From CAZSLZ01 sp964607865 (GTDB lineage Bacteria > Vulcanimicrobiota > JAJTBE01 > CAZSLZ01), in contig CAZSLZ010000091.1 of assembly GCA_964607865.1 (NCBI GenBank), positions 1-13,915 on the forward strand: a stretch of 13,915 nt of DNA. The letters are read 5' to 3'. Positions 7,118 to 13,915 of the stretch are shown here, one piece after another. How positions within the stretch are numbered: position 1 is the first letter of the stretch; each line of letters starts with the position of its first letter. A model generated the notes under the pieces. It was not told the DNA's origin. It saw only the letters and a list, made by a program, of their open reading frames with translations, and did no database searches. Both the position numbers and the translations under genes were made by a program.

Positions 7118-8854
7118 TCATTTAACCAACTTCCAGTTAACCCTCCTTGACATTACAGTAAAGAATGGTGGTTGATTAACAGGCAACCGCAGGTCTTCAT
7201 CGTAGGAATATTCTCTTATTGGCGGACTGTAATGGGTTTTATACACCCAGGCAGTCTTTCCCGGCCCGGCATCTGAATTGTCCAATTCAGCCATATCCCC
7301 ATTCTCCAGATGAACAATAGACCCTTTCTTTCTTACCTTCATCCCGCTCCAGTTCTCCAGAAAATCATCGGAGTTTGCCCAGCAGTATTTTCCTCCCGGC
7401 CGGTCCACCGGGTTATACAATGGGTTCTCCTCGTTTTTCCATTTTTCCACATAGTTAATCTCATCAACAGTGGGTGCGCCGTCTATAATTGCGGAGTTAA
7501 TTTCCAGGACACCCTCTTCATCACCGGGATAAGACCTTTTTTCCTCTGCCCGGCTCATTGAATCACCGGGTTTATTGTATTTATCATCCCAGCCATCAGA
7601 TAAATGGTAAATCCGGGCACTGCTTACCAGTGCAGCAGGTTTTTTGGTAATCCGTTTATGAACAAAGTCGTCCCGATTCCCATACTTTTTATTAAAGTCA
7701 CCCTGAGTATAAATATTGGAATTACTCACAATGGTCACCGGAGTTTTCAATTCATTTCCTCGAACCAGCCGAATCGGCATTTTAGCATAAATCAGGCCAT
7801 TGGCAGGGTATTTCAATTGATGCATATTTATATCCATTACAGTCTGATGGGTCTGCTCCGCAGGGTTATAAAAATCATCAACCTTTTTTATTCCCGGCCC
7901 CTTTGAGTTTTCATCGATAACCAGGCCGGCATTTCTTTCATAGAAACCGCCCTCGGAAATTGATTCTATCGGCGGTGGCTCAACCCGGACACTTCCAAGG
8001 CCTCCGTCAATTACAGAACCACCCCAGCGGGGCAGGGCCCCCTGCTCGTCATCAAGCCACAATTCATTGTCGGAGTCAAAGGCATTTCCCTGGCCCGAAG
8101 CTCCCTGAGAATGGCCTGCCATTATGCCCATTCCTCCATAGGCATCTTCAATTCTCACTGTGCCGCCCCTATCGGGGCGACGCCACGCATCTTCCCATCT
8201 TATCATTTTACCCGCAGAAGTTACCCGGGCTCCGCTGATGGTCAATGTTGAACCAGTTGGCCTGAAATAAAGGTTGCCGTTGGAATGAATCTTACCATCG
8301 ACAAATTGATCCGGGCCCCGGACAAACTCGGAAAGTTCGTTGTTGGCAAACAGGGCATACTCAAAAGCAGCCTGGTTTTCACCCACCACTTCAATTTTCC
8401 GCACTGCATTTCCATAGTAACCCTCAGCCTCCAACTTCCATTGCGATGTTTCATAAGGATAAATACGATAACGATACATCTCAGGCTTTCCGTTACTGGT
8501 GAAGCTGGGATGGGTATCTCCCGGTTCCCAGGTCCATACATACCAACCTTCTTCGTCCACTCGAAGGTTGTCCAGAGTTATCGCCAGGCGGTTAAACTCT
8601 GAAAGGGGAACCAGGTTGGAATCATGGGTGAACTGAGAATAGTTGCTTCCTGATAGTTCATACATGGCTGAAGCTTCTGCAGATTCAGCCAGGTAAAAAG
8701 CAATCTTTTTATTCAGTTCCATATCGGCAAACCGACTTTCATCGGAAACCGAGGATAAAATTGTGGTACCTGTTAGAAATAATATCGGCAACAGCAGAAT
8801 TACAATGAATATGATGTAACCCTTCTGTTTACCATTGTATCTATTGATAAACAT
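7118..8854 (-). CDS. Large PilX-like minor pilin / pilus-tip protein
   Basis: The protein has 578 residues. A short basic leader (MFINRYNGKQKG) and a hydrophobic helix at about 13-34 form a class III prepilin-like N-terminus, probably cleaved after Gly12. The +5 residue is Ile, not Glu. Residues 46-66 (MELNKKIAFYLAESAEASAM) match the PilX pattern after the helix. The large remainder carries motifs seen in big PilX-type proteins: DGKIHSNGNLYF at 186-197, GLIYAKMPIRLVRG near 353, SNSNIYTQGDFN at 377-388, KPAALVSSARIYHLSDGW at 405-422, DFLENWSG near 497 and YSPPIREYSYD at 542-552. It probably joins the minor-pilin tip complex and may contact surfaces. It is last in the operon; the ATG follows a GAGGTGAT ribosome site and begins 31 bases after the PilW-like stop. 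Confidence 0.85.
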   Translation of the reverse strand: MFINRYNGKQKGYIIFIVILLLPILFLTGTTILSSVSDESRFADMELNKKIAFYLAESAEASAMYELSGSNYSQFTHDSNLVPLSEFNRLAITLDNLRVDEEGWYVWTWEPGDTHPSFTSNGKPEMYRYRIYPYETSQWKLEAEGYYGNAVRKIEVVGENQAAFEYALFANNELSEFVRGPDQFVDGKIHSNGNLYFRPTGSTLTISGARVTSAGKMIRWEDAWRRPDRGGTVRIEDAYGGMGIMAGHSQGASGQGNAFDSDNELWLDDEQGALPRWGGSVIDGGLGSVRVEPPPIESISEGGFYERNAGLVIDENSKGPGIKKVDDFYNPAEQTHQTVMDINMHQLKYPANGLIYAKMPIRLVRGNELKTPVTIVSNSNIYTQGDFNKKYGNRDDFVHKRITKKPAALVSSARIYHLSDGWDDKYNKPGDSMSRAEEKRSYPGDEEGVLEINSAIIDGAPTVDEINYVEKWKNEENPLYNPVDRPGGKYCWANSDDFLENWSGMKVRKKGSIVHLENGDMAELDNSDAGPGKTAWVYKTHYSPPIREYSYDEDLRLPVNQPPFFTVMSRRVNWKLVK

Positions 8855-8885
8855 TTTTCATCACCTCGAGAAGGAATATCTTTAT

Positions 8886-9524
8886 TTATCTGTTTCTTAT
8901 ATTTTGAACTACGTTAAAACTGTCAGTATAAAATTGTTCTCTGGCATCCGCCCTTTTAGTCGCGAGAGGTTTAACCTCAACACTTTTTCCCAGATCTTTT
9001 ATAATAAACTGAAATCTGGATGCATCCACATACCGGCTTACAATCTTTTCCTGCCCGCCGGAGATTGCGTCCAGGTTAATTGTTGCTGGAGTATCCACTG
9101 TTTCAGGCACAATACCTGAAGCTTCATATCTCACCAGGTCATAAGCGTCCGTATTACTTTCGTCCGAGTCGTTCTTTTCCAGCCGGTAAGCAATAATTGT
9201 ATATGTCAAATTTCCCACAAGGGCATTTTCGGGTATTGCCATAATCAGGTCAGTTCCCGATTCTTCGAATTTGGGGACTTCATAGCTGTTGCCCTCAATT
9301 ATGGCGTTTCTACCCGCAAAAACATAGCTGGCATTTTTTATGTCATCAGAAATTCTGTCACCGGCAAATCTTAACTGCTGCCTCAGCTCCATACGAGTTT
9401 CCAGTTTATGATAATTTTTATAGGAATGAAACCAGGTTACAAACGCAATGGAAAGAATCATCAGAAACAAACCCAGTGAAATAACTGTTTCCAACAAAGT
9501 AAACCCACGTCTTCCAATCTTCAT
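8886..9524 (-). CDS. PilW-like minor pilin (class III signal peptide)
   Basis: The frame is open from 9572, but the ATG at 9524 has a near-perfect ribosome site (AAGGAGGTGAT, four bases upstream) and yields a proper prepilin leader, MKIGRRG, followed by FTLLETVISLG. The predicted prepilin peptidase cut is after Gly7, with Phe at +1 and Glu12 at +5. The mature N-terminal helix runs to about residue 31. The rest of the 212 residues is a globular part with MELRQQLRFAGDRISDDIKN near 43-62, the usual helix of PilW/GspJ/ComGF-type pseudopilins, then beta strands. It probably assembles with its operon partners into the tip complex that primes type IV pilus or pseudopilus growth. The assembly ATPase, platform protein and major pilin are not in this window. 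Confidence 0.88.
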   Translation of the reverse strand: MKIGRRGFTLLETVISLGLFLMILSIAFVTWFHSYKNYHKLETRMELRQQLRFAGDRISDDIKNASYVFAGRNAIIEGNSYEVPKFEESGTDLIMAIPENALVGNLTYTIIAYRLEKNDSDESNTDAYDLVRYEASGIVPETVDTPATINLDAISGGQEKIVSRYVDASRFQFIIKDLGKSVEVKPLATKRADAREQFYTDSFNVVQNIRNR

Positions 9525-9546
9525 TTTTATCACCTCCTTTCTGTCT

Positions 9547-9969
9547 TCATGGCCTTTGAATAAAAGTACCAATTCCCGTTATTCTTCCCGAGTTGGGTTC
9601 AGTAGCATCAGGTGTGGGAATTTCAGAATCAGGGTTTCGGTGAAACACATCAATTCTGACCTTTTTCAGGCTTGCGGTGGGTTCCTCTACAATTACCCTG
9701 TAAACATAATCCTGGTCTTCGCTCAACATGTAACCTGGAGAAGATAACAGGCCGTCAAAATCCTCCCGTTCAAAAATATCCTGCCTTATCAACTCCAGAT
9801 GGTTTTCTGCAATATAAGTAGCCCGGCTCCTGGTTTCGTTCTGAAATTCCTGGGCCATTGCAAAGCCAAGCAGCCCATTGGAAACAAAAACCAATATGAA
9901 TAAAATTACCAGGGCAACCATTACTTCAATAAAAGTCATACCTTTTCGGGCAGCATTAAAAGTTTTCAT
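9547..9969 (-). CDS. PilV/GspI-like minor pilin (class III signal peptide)
   Basis: The ATG at 9969 is chosen over the frame opening at 10008. It follows AAGGGGGTGAT at the right distance and gives a prepilin leader MKTFNAARKG with cleavage after Gly10. The mature protein starts MTFIEVMVALVILFILVFVS, with Met at +1 and Glu15 at +5. The total is 140 residues. The helix continues into RSRATYIAENHLELIRQ at about 57-73, the pattern typical of PilV/GspI pilins, then a small beta domain (VYRVIVEE, KKVRIDVFHR). It is first in the three-gene operon and ends 22 bases before the PilW-like start. The order PilV-PilW-PilX is a common minor-pilin arrangement. Confidence 0.88.
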   Translation of the reverse strand: MKTFNAARKGMTFIEVMVALVILFILVFVSNGLLGFAMAQEFQNETRSRATYIAENHLELIRQDIFEREDFDGLLSSPGYMLSEDQDYVYRVIVEEPTASLKKVRIDVFHRNPDSEIPTPDATEPNSGRITGIGTFIQRP

Positions 9970-10030
9970 AATTATCACCCCCTTTGAACCCTGTAAAATT
10001 ACTAACAATACTTATGCAAACAAAGTTCGA

Positions 10031-10058
10031 AAAAAAGCCTGAAATTTCAGGCTTTTTT
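10031..10058 (-). terminator. Perfect 28-base palindromic terminator
   Basis: AAAAAAGCCTGAAA is followed directly by its reverse complement. The GC-rich stem (AGCCTGA) closes on an AT-rich centre and is flanked by A6 and T6 runs, so it can terminate in both directions. It sits 29 bases after the DUF4349 stop at 10088 and before the pilin operon. It therefore most likely ends the lipoprotein transcript and insulates the pilin genes. Confidence 0.85.
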
Positions 10059-10087
10059 GTTGTATTATTTTCAGTTGTCTTATATTA

Positions 10088-11080
10088 TCATTCTGTTTTA
10101 GAATCGAAGTCTTCCGGTTTTTCCTTCTCTATTTCTTCTTGTTTCAAATCTTTCTTCTGTTCTTTCTTCATTTTTCTTTTTTCCCAATATTTTTTCCATC
10201 TGCCAGAAAACAACTTTTTCCAGATCAGATACATTATATAAACTATCAGTGCCCAGGGAATCAGGGCAATAACCACAACAATCAGGCCTGCAAAAACCTG
10301 AATTATGCCTCCGATTGACTCCACAAACACCGGTTTAATATTTCTGAAGGCCCGGCGAAGGGGTTTAAAGATATCGTCAGGTTCACGAACCACCTGAATA
10401 TTCTGGTTCAAGGTAATGGTAACCGTGGAATAACTTACCTGTTTGTCCCAGCGGCGCTTCCTTCCCTTCATCACCTCAATATCGCTCTGCAGGCGTTCAA
10501 TTTCTTTCTGAACCTCCAGGGCCTCGGTAACGGTTTTCGACTCCTGGTAGATCTGCTCCAGTTTCTGTTTTTGTTTTATCGCGCTTTTCAAACGTGCATC
10601 CAGATCATAATATTCATCAGTTATATCCTCGGCGGCAATATCCATGGAAGTTACCCTTCCGATTTTTGCAGTGTTTTCAGTATATTCATTCAGCCTTTCC
10701 GCCGGCACCCACAGGGTGAAAGTTCCATAAACCGATGAAGACGTTTTATTAACTGATTTGTCTGCCACAATACCCCCAAACTGCCGGGTAAGGTTCTCCA
10801 ATTCCCCAGCAGCTTTTTCAAAATTCTCAACATAAATGTATAAACTTGCGTTCTTTATAATCTTGCGTTCCTGAAGGTTAAGCTTATTGTCAGCTTCCCT
10901 GGCTTCCACAGTTCCATCCGTCGGGGCATCATCAGTTTTAGCCATTTCCTTTCTTTGGCCCTGAAGGGGAGCTTCAGGAGGCAAACCTGCATCTTCATAG
11001 GAGCTTTTTGTCATGCGCCCGCAAGAAGTGAGTAACATCAGAGAAACCAACATAATTATAAGTAAAGTCTTCTTATTCAT
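10088..11080 (-). CDS. DUF4349-family lipoprotein
   Basis: The protein has 330 residues from the ATG at 11080, which has AAGGAAG upstream. A TTG at 11113 would add 11 residues but lacks a ribosome site and would spoil the signal peptide. Residues 1-20 are a lipoprotein signal with lipobox LTSC (Cys20). Residues about 72-235 form the DUF4349 domain: ERKIIKNASLYIYV, later FGGIVADKSV, GTFTLWVPAERL, a TDEYYDLDARLKS segment and a coiled coil (KQKQKLEQIYQESKTVTEAL, then QKEIERLQSDIEVMKGR). A membrane helix lies at about 260-286, followed by a strongly charged Lys/Glu-rich tail. DUF4349 proteins are membrane-bound with poorly known function. It is divergent from the pgeF operon and transcribed alone, ended by the palindromic terminator. 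Confidence 0.88.
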   Translation of the reverse strand: MNKKTLLIIMLVSLMLLTSCGRMTKSSYEDAGLPPEAPLQGQRKEMAKTDDAPTDGTVEAREADNKLNLQERKIIKNASLYIYVENFEKAAGELENLTRQFGGIVADKSVNKTSSSVYGTFTLWVPAERLNEYTENTAKIGRVTSMDIAAEDITDEYYDLDARLKSAIKQKQKLEQIYQESKTVTEALEVQKEIERLQSDIEVMKGRKRRWDKQVSYSTVTITLNQNIQVVREPDDIFKPLRRAFRNIKPVFVESIGGIIQVFAGLIVVVIALIPWALIVYIMYLIWKKLFSGRWKKYWEKRKMKKEQKKDLKQEEIEKEKPEDFDSKTE

Positions 11081-11113
11081 ATCAATCTTCCTTTCCACAG
11101 ATACTTTTTTCAA

Positions 11114-11162
11114 TAATTACAGTTAAAGGTATTTTTCCCTTTCATAATTAATTACAGTAATT
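11114..11162. promoter_or_regulatory. Repeated motif and dyad in the divergent intergenic region
   Basis: TAATTACAGT occurs twice in the same orientation, at 11114-11123 and 11149-11158. The second copy lies in a perfect dyad, AATTAC-A-GTAATT, at 11150-11162. The 112 bases between the lipoprotein and pgeF starts must hold both promoters, so these could be operator sites. In AT-rich DNA such repeats also arise by chance, and no clear -35/-10 pair was found for either gene. Confidence 0.3.
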
Positions 11163-11192
11163 CATAAGAAATATTTCATTAAGGACTGAAAA

Positions 11193-11999
11193 ATGAATTC
11201 ATCCTCAGTAAAAATAGAAGAAAGAAACGGAATCAGATTTCAGGTTTTTCCCCACATCGGGAAGCTGGATTTCTGCGTACATGGTTTTTCAACCCGGGTG
11301 GGCGGTATAAGCCCTCCTCCATATGATACCCTGAACCTTGGTTTTAATACTCCTGACAAAGACTCCAATGAAATAAAAAACCGGCAACTTTTTCTGCATG
11401 CCCTCAAATTACAGAACCAGACTTACCAGATGAGAATTAAATTAGTTCATGGGAACAAAGTATTGAATACAGAGGAAATAAAAAACGACACTATACCCGA
11501 AGCGGATGGGCTTGTTACCGACAGGGTTGGCGAACTGCTTGCCACTACCTTTGCCGATTGCGTACCCATTTTTCTTGCAGATCCGCAAAAAAAAGCCCTG
11601 GGGCTGGTTCATGCCGGTTGGCGGGGAAGTTTTGCCCGGATTGCCCAGAAAGCTGTGGAGAAAATGCAGCAGGATTTTCATTGCCGGCCCGGCTCAATTC
11701 GGGCAGGGATAGGCTCTGGAATAAGGCAATGTTGTTTTGAAACGGGAAGAGAAGTTGCAGATGCTTTTTCAGACAAATTTCCTGATTGGAAGGATTTAAT
11801 TATTGAAGCATCAAAATATTCAAAATGGAAAATTGATCTGTTACATCTGAACAAACGCATTCTTTTAAGTTCAGGCTTGCAGGAAAAAAATATCGTTGTA
11901 TCAGACCTTTGCACCTCCTGCCGGGATGACCTTTTCTTCTCCTATCGAAGAGATCATCAAACCGGCCGGATGGGAGCAGTTCTTATAAGAACCGGTTAA
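11193..11999 (+). CDS. pgeF: Peptidoglycan editing factor PgeF (YfiH / laccase-domain protein)
   Basis: The protein has 268 residues, the normal family length. Family motifs are in order: HGFSTRVGGIS at 30-40, LNLGFN near 47, LVHGNKV with His86, EADGLVTD at 103-110, TFADCVPI with Cys123, VHAGWRGS with His140, IGSGIRQCCFETG near 173, and FFSYRRDHQTGRMGAV near 248. His86, Cys123 and His140 are the conserved metal-binding/catalytic trio. The family removes L-Ser misincorporated in muropeptide stems and has also been reported with multicopper-oxidase-like and purine nucleoside activities. The protein is cytoplasmic. The ATG follows AAGGA by seven bases. It is first in a plus-strand operon, 24 bases before the response regulator, an association that may reflect cotranscription more than function. 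Confidence 0.93.
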   Translation: MNSSSVKIEERNGIRFQVFPHIGKLDFCVHGFSTRVGGISPPPYDTLNLGFNTPDKDSNEIKNRQLFLHALKLQNQTYQMRIKLVHGNKVLNTEEIKNDTIPEADGLVTDRVGELLATTFADCVPIFLADPQKKALGLVHAGWRGSFARIAQKAVEKMQQDFHCRPGSIRAGIGSGIRQCCFETGREVADAFSDKFPDWKDLIIEASKYSKWKIDLLHLNKRILLSSGLQEKNIVVSDLCTSCRDDLFFSYRRDHQTGRMGAVLIRTG

Positions 12000-12023
12000 G
12001 TAATTCCGGGGGAGGAAGAAAAT

Positions 12024-12719
12024 ATGCCAAAAGAAAAAATCCTTGTAGTTGACGATGAAAAAAATATCGTCGAATTGGTAAAATACAACCTGGAAAAAGA
12101 AGGTTACGAGGTGGTGACAGCTTACGACGGAATCGAAGCTGTGGAAAAAGCACGCCATGATCACCCCGACTTAATGATTCTGGACATTATGCTACCGGGC
12201 CAGGGGGGCCTGGAAGTATGCCGTATTTTAAGAAAAGAAACCAAAATACCCATAATAATGGCAACTGCCAAGGGTGAGGAAATTGATAAGATTCTGGGCC
12301 TGGAATTAGGCGCCGATGATTACGTAACCAAACCCTTCAGCCCCAGAGAACTTGTAGCCAGGGTAAAGGCAGTGTTGAGAAGAACCTCGTCAAAAGCCGA
12401 GGAAAAGGACGAACTGGCTTTTGATGATTTAAGCGTTAACCTGGTGAAACACGAAGTAAAGGTTCGGGGCAAGGAAGTTGATCTCAAACCCAAGGAGTTT
12501 GATCTTCTGAAATTACTGGCCACCAACCCCGGCAAGGTATTTACCCGTGATTTTCTACTGGAGCAGTTATGGGGTTATGATTATCTGGGCGACACTCGCA
12601 CCGTAGATGTCCATATGCGGCGGTTAAGGCAGAAAATCGAAAAGGAACCTTCGTCTCCTGTATATTTAAAAACCGTACATGGCATTGGTTATAAATTCCA
12701 ATACGAAGATAAAAGTTAA
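12024..12719 (+). CDS. OmpR/PhoB-family response regulator
   Basis: The protein has 231 residues. The receiver domain (about 4-118) has the acidic pair Asp10-Asp11, the phosphoacceptor Asp54 (MILDIMLPG), Thr81 and Lys103 (TKPFSP). The winged-helix DNA-binding domain spans about 130-228, with the recognition helix in TRTVDVHMRRLRQKIE (191-206) and the wing at VHGIGYKF. All switch residues are present, so it should be phosphorylated by the kinase encoded 20 bases downstream and bind DNA as a dimer. The overall sequence resembles the PhoP/WalR/ResD group of Gram-positive regulators, but target genes cannot be named from the sequence. The ATG follows GGAGG by about eight bases. Confidence 0.95.
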   Translation: MPKEKILVVDDEKNIVELVKYNLEKEGYEVVTAYDGIEAVEKARHDHPDLMILDIMLPGQGGLEVCRILRKETKIPIIMATAKGEEIDKILGLELGADDYVTKPFSPRELVARVKAVLRRTSSKAEEKDELAFDDLSVNLVKHEVKVRGKEVDLKPKEFDLLKLLATNPGKVFTRDFLLEQLWGYDYLGDTRTVDVHMRRLRQKIEKEPSSPVYLKTVHGIGYKFQYEDKS

Positions 12720-12739
12720 AGCAAGTCAGGTATTTTTTT

Positions 12740-13816
12740 ATGGCAAGAAGACCAAAAGGAAGAATTCTGCAAAGCATCGCAGCAAACATCAACGACGCAG
12801 CCATAGGCATTGACAGGGACGGTAAAATCGTAATCTTCAATGAAGCTGCCGAGAAACTTTTTCAAAAAGACAGTGATGATATTATCGGAAAAAAGATCTG
12901 GGATGAAATGGAAATCAATAATTTCACCAGGTCTTTTATTGCAATAGTAAAAGAATCGGATCCCACCCCCCTGGAGCAACTTATTCCCTTCCCTGACAAC
13001 CGTGTTTTCAACATTAAAATGATACCGGTAAGGGGCAACGACAACCGCATAGTGGGGGCAATAGCCATACTGAAAGACTTGACCGAGATTCAGAAAATGG
13101 AACTCACCGTGAATGAGTTCGTGGAAATGGTATCCCATGAATTGAAAACCCCCCTTACTTCCATCAAAGGTTTTGTGGAAACCCTGCTGGAAGGGGCGTT
13201 GGATAATCCCGAGGTTACCCGGCGGTTCCTCCAGGTCATTAACGAAGAAACCAACAGGCTTACCCGGTTGGTTATCGGACTTTCCGACCTCACCAGGGCA
13301 ACCCGGCAAAACAGTGAAGACCACGCAATGAGCCCCGTTAACACTTCCAAATTTATAACCGGTGTGGTCAGGCTTTTCGAACAACTGGCTCACGAAAAAC
13401 AGGTAGAATTGAATATCAACATCCAGGAAGAACTGCCCACTATCTATGTTGACGAGGATAAAATCCGCCAGGTTATCATCAACCTTATTGATAACGCCCT
13501 TAAATACACAGCTATAAAAGGGCCAGGCAATTTTGTTGAAGTCAATGCCAGGGCAACAGATAATTTTGTCCAGGTTCAAGTGAAAGATACCGGCGTTGGC
13601 ATTCCCACTGACGAAAAAGATAGAATTTTTGAAAAATTCTACAGGGTAAACAAGGGTAAAGCAGCTCAGCTGGGCGGAACCGGCCTGGGACTTTCCATAA
13701 CAAGGGAAATCATCGAAACCCATGGCGGCAGAATTACTGTTGAAAGCCAGGAGAATAAAGGCTCTGTATTCAGTTTTAATATTCCAATACATGAAGAGGG
13801 GGAGGCTCAAAATTGA
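12740..13816 (+). CDS. Cytosolic PAS-domain sensor histidine kinase
   Basis: The protein has 358 residues and no membrane segment, whereas most PhoR/WalK/ResE-type kinases have one or two. A PAS domain (about 10-116; GIDRDGKIVIFNEAAEKLF near 23-41) is followed by HisKA with the H-box VSHELKTPL, phosphoacceptor His133. The HATPase domain has the N-box at 248-256 (NLIDNALKY), G1 DTGVGI at 283-288, the F-box FEKFYR, and G2 GGTGLGLS at 312-319. The core is complete, so it should autophosphorylate and serve the adjacent response regulator. The signal is probably intracellular and sensed by the PAS domain. The ribosome site is weak (CAGG), suggesting coupling to the regulator. The stop overlaps the TTG start of the next gene. 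Confidence 0.94.
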   Translation: MARRPKGRILQSIAANINDAAIGIDRDGKIVIFNEAAEKLFQKDSDDIIGKKIWDEMEINNFTRSFIAIVKESDPTPLEQLIPFPDNRVFNIKMIPVRGNDNRIVGAIAILKDLTEIQKMELTVNEFVEMVSHELKTPLTSIKGFVETLLEGALDNPEVTRRFLQVINEETNRLTRLVIGLSDLTRATRQNSEDHAMSPVNTSKFITGVVRLFEQLAHEKQVELNINIQEELPTIYVDEDKIRQVIINLIDNALKYTAIKGPGNFVEVNARATDNFVQVQVKDTGVGIPTDEKDRIFEKFYRVNKGKAAQLGGTGLGLSITREIIETHGGRITVESQENKGSVFSFNIPIHEEGEAQN

Positions 13817-13915
13817 GTGACAAAATCAAAAAGAACCAGGTTGACGAAATGACAGGGCTGCCTTATCTTTCCTACGCCTATGCCGTGGTGGAAAAGGAAT
13901 TGAATAAAAAAGGCC
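13813..13915 (+). CDS. Partial gene, probable GGDEF-domain protein (N-terminal 34 residues)
   Basis: A TTG at 13813-13815 overlaps the kinase stop as TTGA and is preceded by GGGGAGG, seven bases upstream. The frame stays open to the window edge. Residues 11-19 read DEMTGLPYL, close to the DxLTGLxNR signature that opens GGDEF domains, followed by a helix (YAYAVVEKELNKKG) as in that fold. The usual Asn-Arg after the LTGL/P turn is replaced by Tyr-Leu, so the domain may be divergent or degenerate. The GGDEF loop lies outside the window, and diguanylate cyclase activity cannot be judged. Fourth in the pgeF-regulator-kinase operon. Confidence 0.55.
   Translation, partial: MSDKIKKNQVDEMTGLPYLSYAYAVVEKELNKKG

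Noticed and set aside
9525..9572. N-terminal extension of the PilW-like gene to 9572
   Set aside because: The extension would cover the near-perfect ribosome site and place 16 extra residues before the prepilin leader, which must be short for prepilin peptidase.
9970..10008. N-terminal extension of the PilV-like gene to 10008
   Set aside because: It would bury the AAGGGGGTGAT ribosome site and lengthen the leader. The ATG at 9969 gives a standard class III leader.
11081..11113. Upstream TTG start for the DUF4349 lipoprotein
   Set aside because: There is no ribosome site before it, and it adds a charged stretch ahead of a normal lipoprotein signal that begins at the ATG at 11080.
12716..13810. 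A 364-codon open frame on the minus strand opposite the histidine kinase
   Set aside because: It is the antisense shadow of a clear kinase with all catalytic boxes. Its translation has low-complexity Phe/Gly-rich content, no recognisable domain and no ribosome site.
1..13915. CRISPR arrays, tRNA or rRNA genes, insertion sequences, phage or defence genes
   Set aside because: No regularly spaced repeats, RNA gene cores, transposase motifs or terminal inverted repeats were seen on either strand. The window reads as ordinary chromosomal genes.

Overview
The window looks like chromosomal DNA from a moderately AT-rich bacterium. Strong AGGAGG-type ribosome sites, TTG starts, class III prepilin leaders, a PgeF gene and an OmpR-type two-component pair suggest Bacillota (Clostridia-like) or another deep lineage. 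This is inference from gene style, not a phylogenetic result. There are sixteen genes, two cut by the window edges. I see no tRNA, rRNA, CRISPR array, transposase or phage gene. No gene-free stretch exceeds about 265 bases.

Positions 1-11080 are read on the minus strand in several units. In transcription order these are: (1) a DUF4349-type lipoprotein closed by a perfect 28-base palindromic terminator; (2) a three-gene minor-pilin operon (PilV-like, PilW-like and a large PilX-like protein) closed by a hairpin terminator at 7060-7088; (3) a stand-alone PilZ protein behind a consensus -10 box; (4) an envelope group made of a secreted four-repeat protein, a ChbG/HpnK-family deacetylase and a large secreted transglutaminase-fold protein, probably closed by a hairpin at 2405-2436; (5) a tightly packed group with two tandem paralogous membrane proteins of a family I do not recognise, a two-helix membrane protein with a PH-like tail, and the start of another gene running off the left edge.

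Positions 11193-13915 are read on the plus strand as one apparent operon: pgeF (peptidoglycan editing factor / laccase domain), an OmpR/PhoB response regulator, a PAS histidine kinase without membrane segments, and the first 34 codons of a probable GGDEF protein whose TTG start overlaps the kinase stop.

The themes are cell envelope, type IV pili and signalling. A PilZ protein, a probable GGDEF protein and minor pilins lie in one neighbourhood, which fits c-di-GMP control of surface behaviour, but nothing here proves a functional link. The least ordinary items are the transglutaminase-fold protein whose nucleophile position is Ser481 instead of Cys, and the tandem paralogs of unknown family. 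Several start sites were moved downstream of the longest open frame, because a good ribosome site and a proper leader peptide sit at the internal start.
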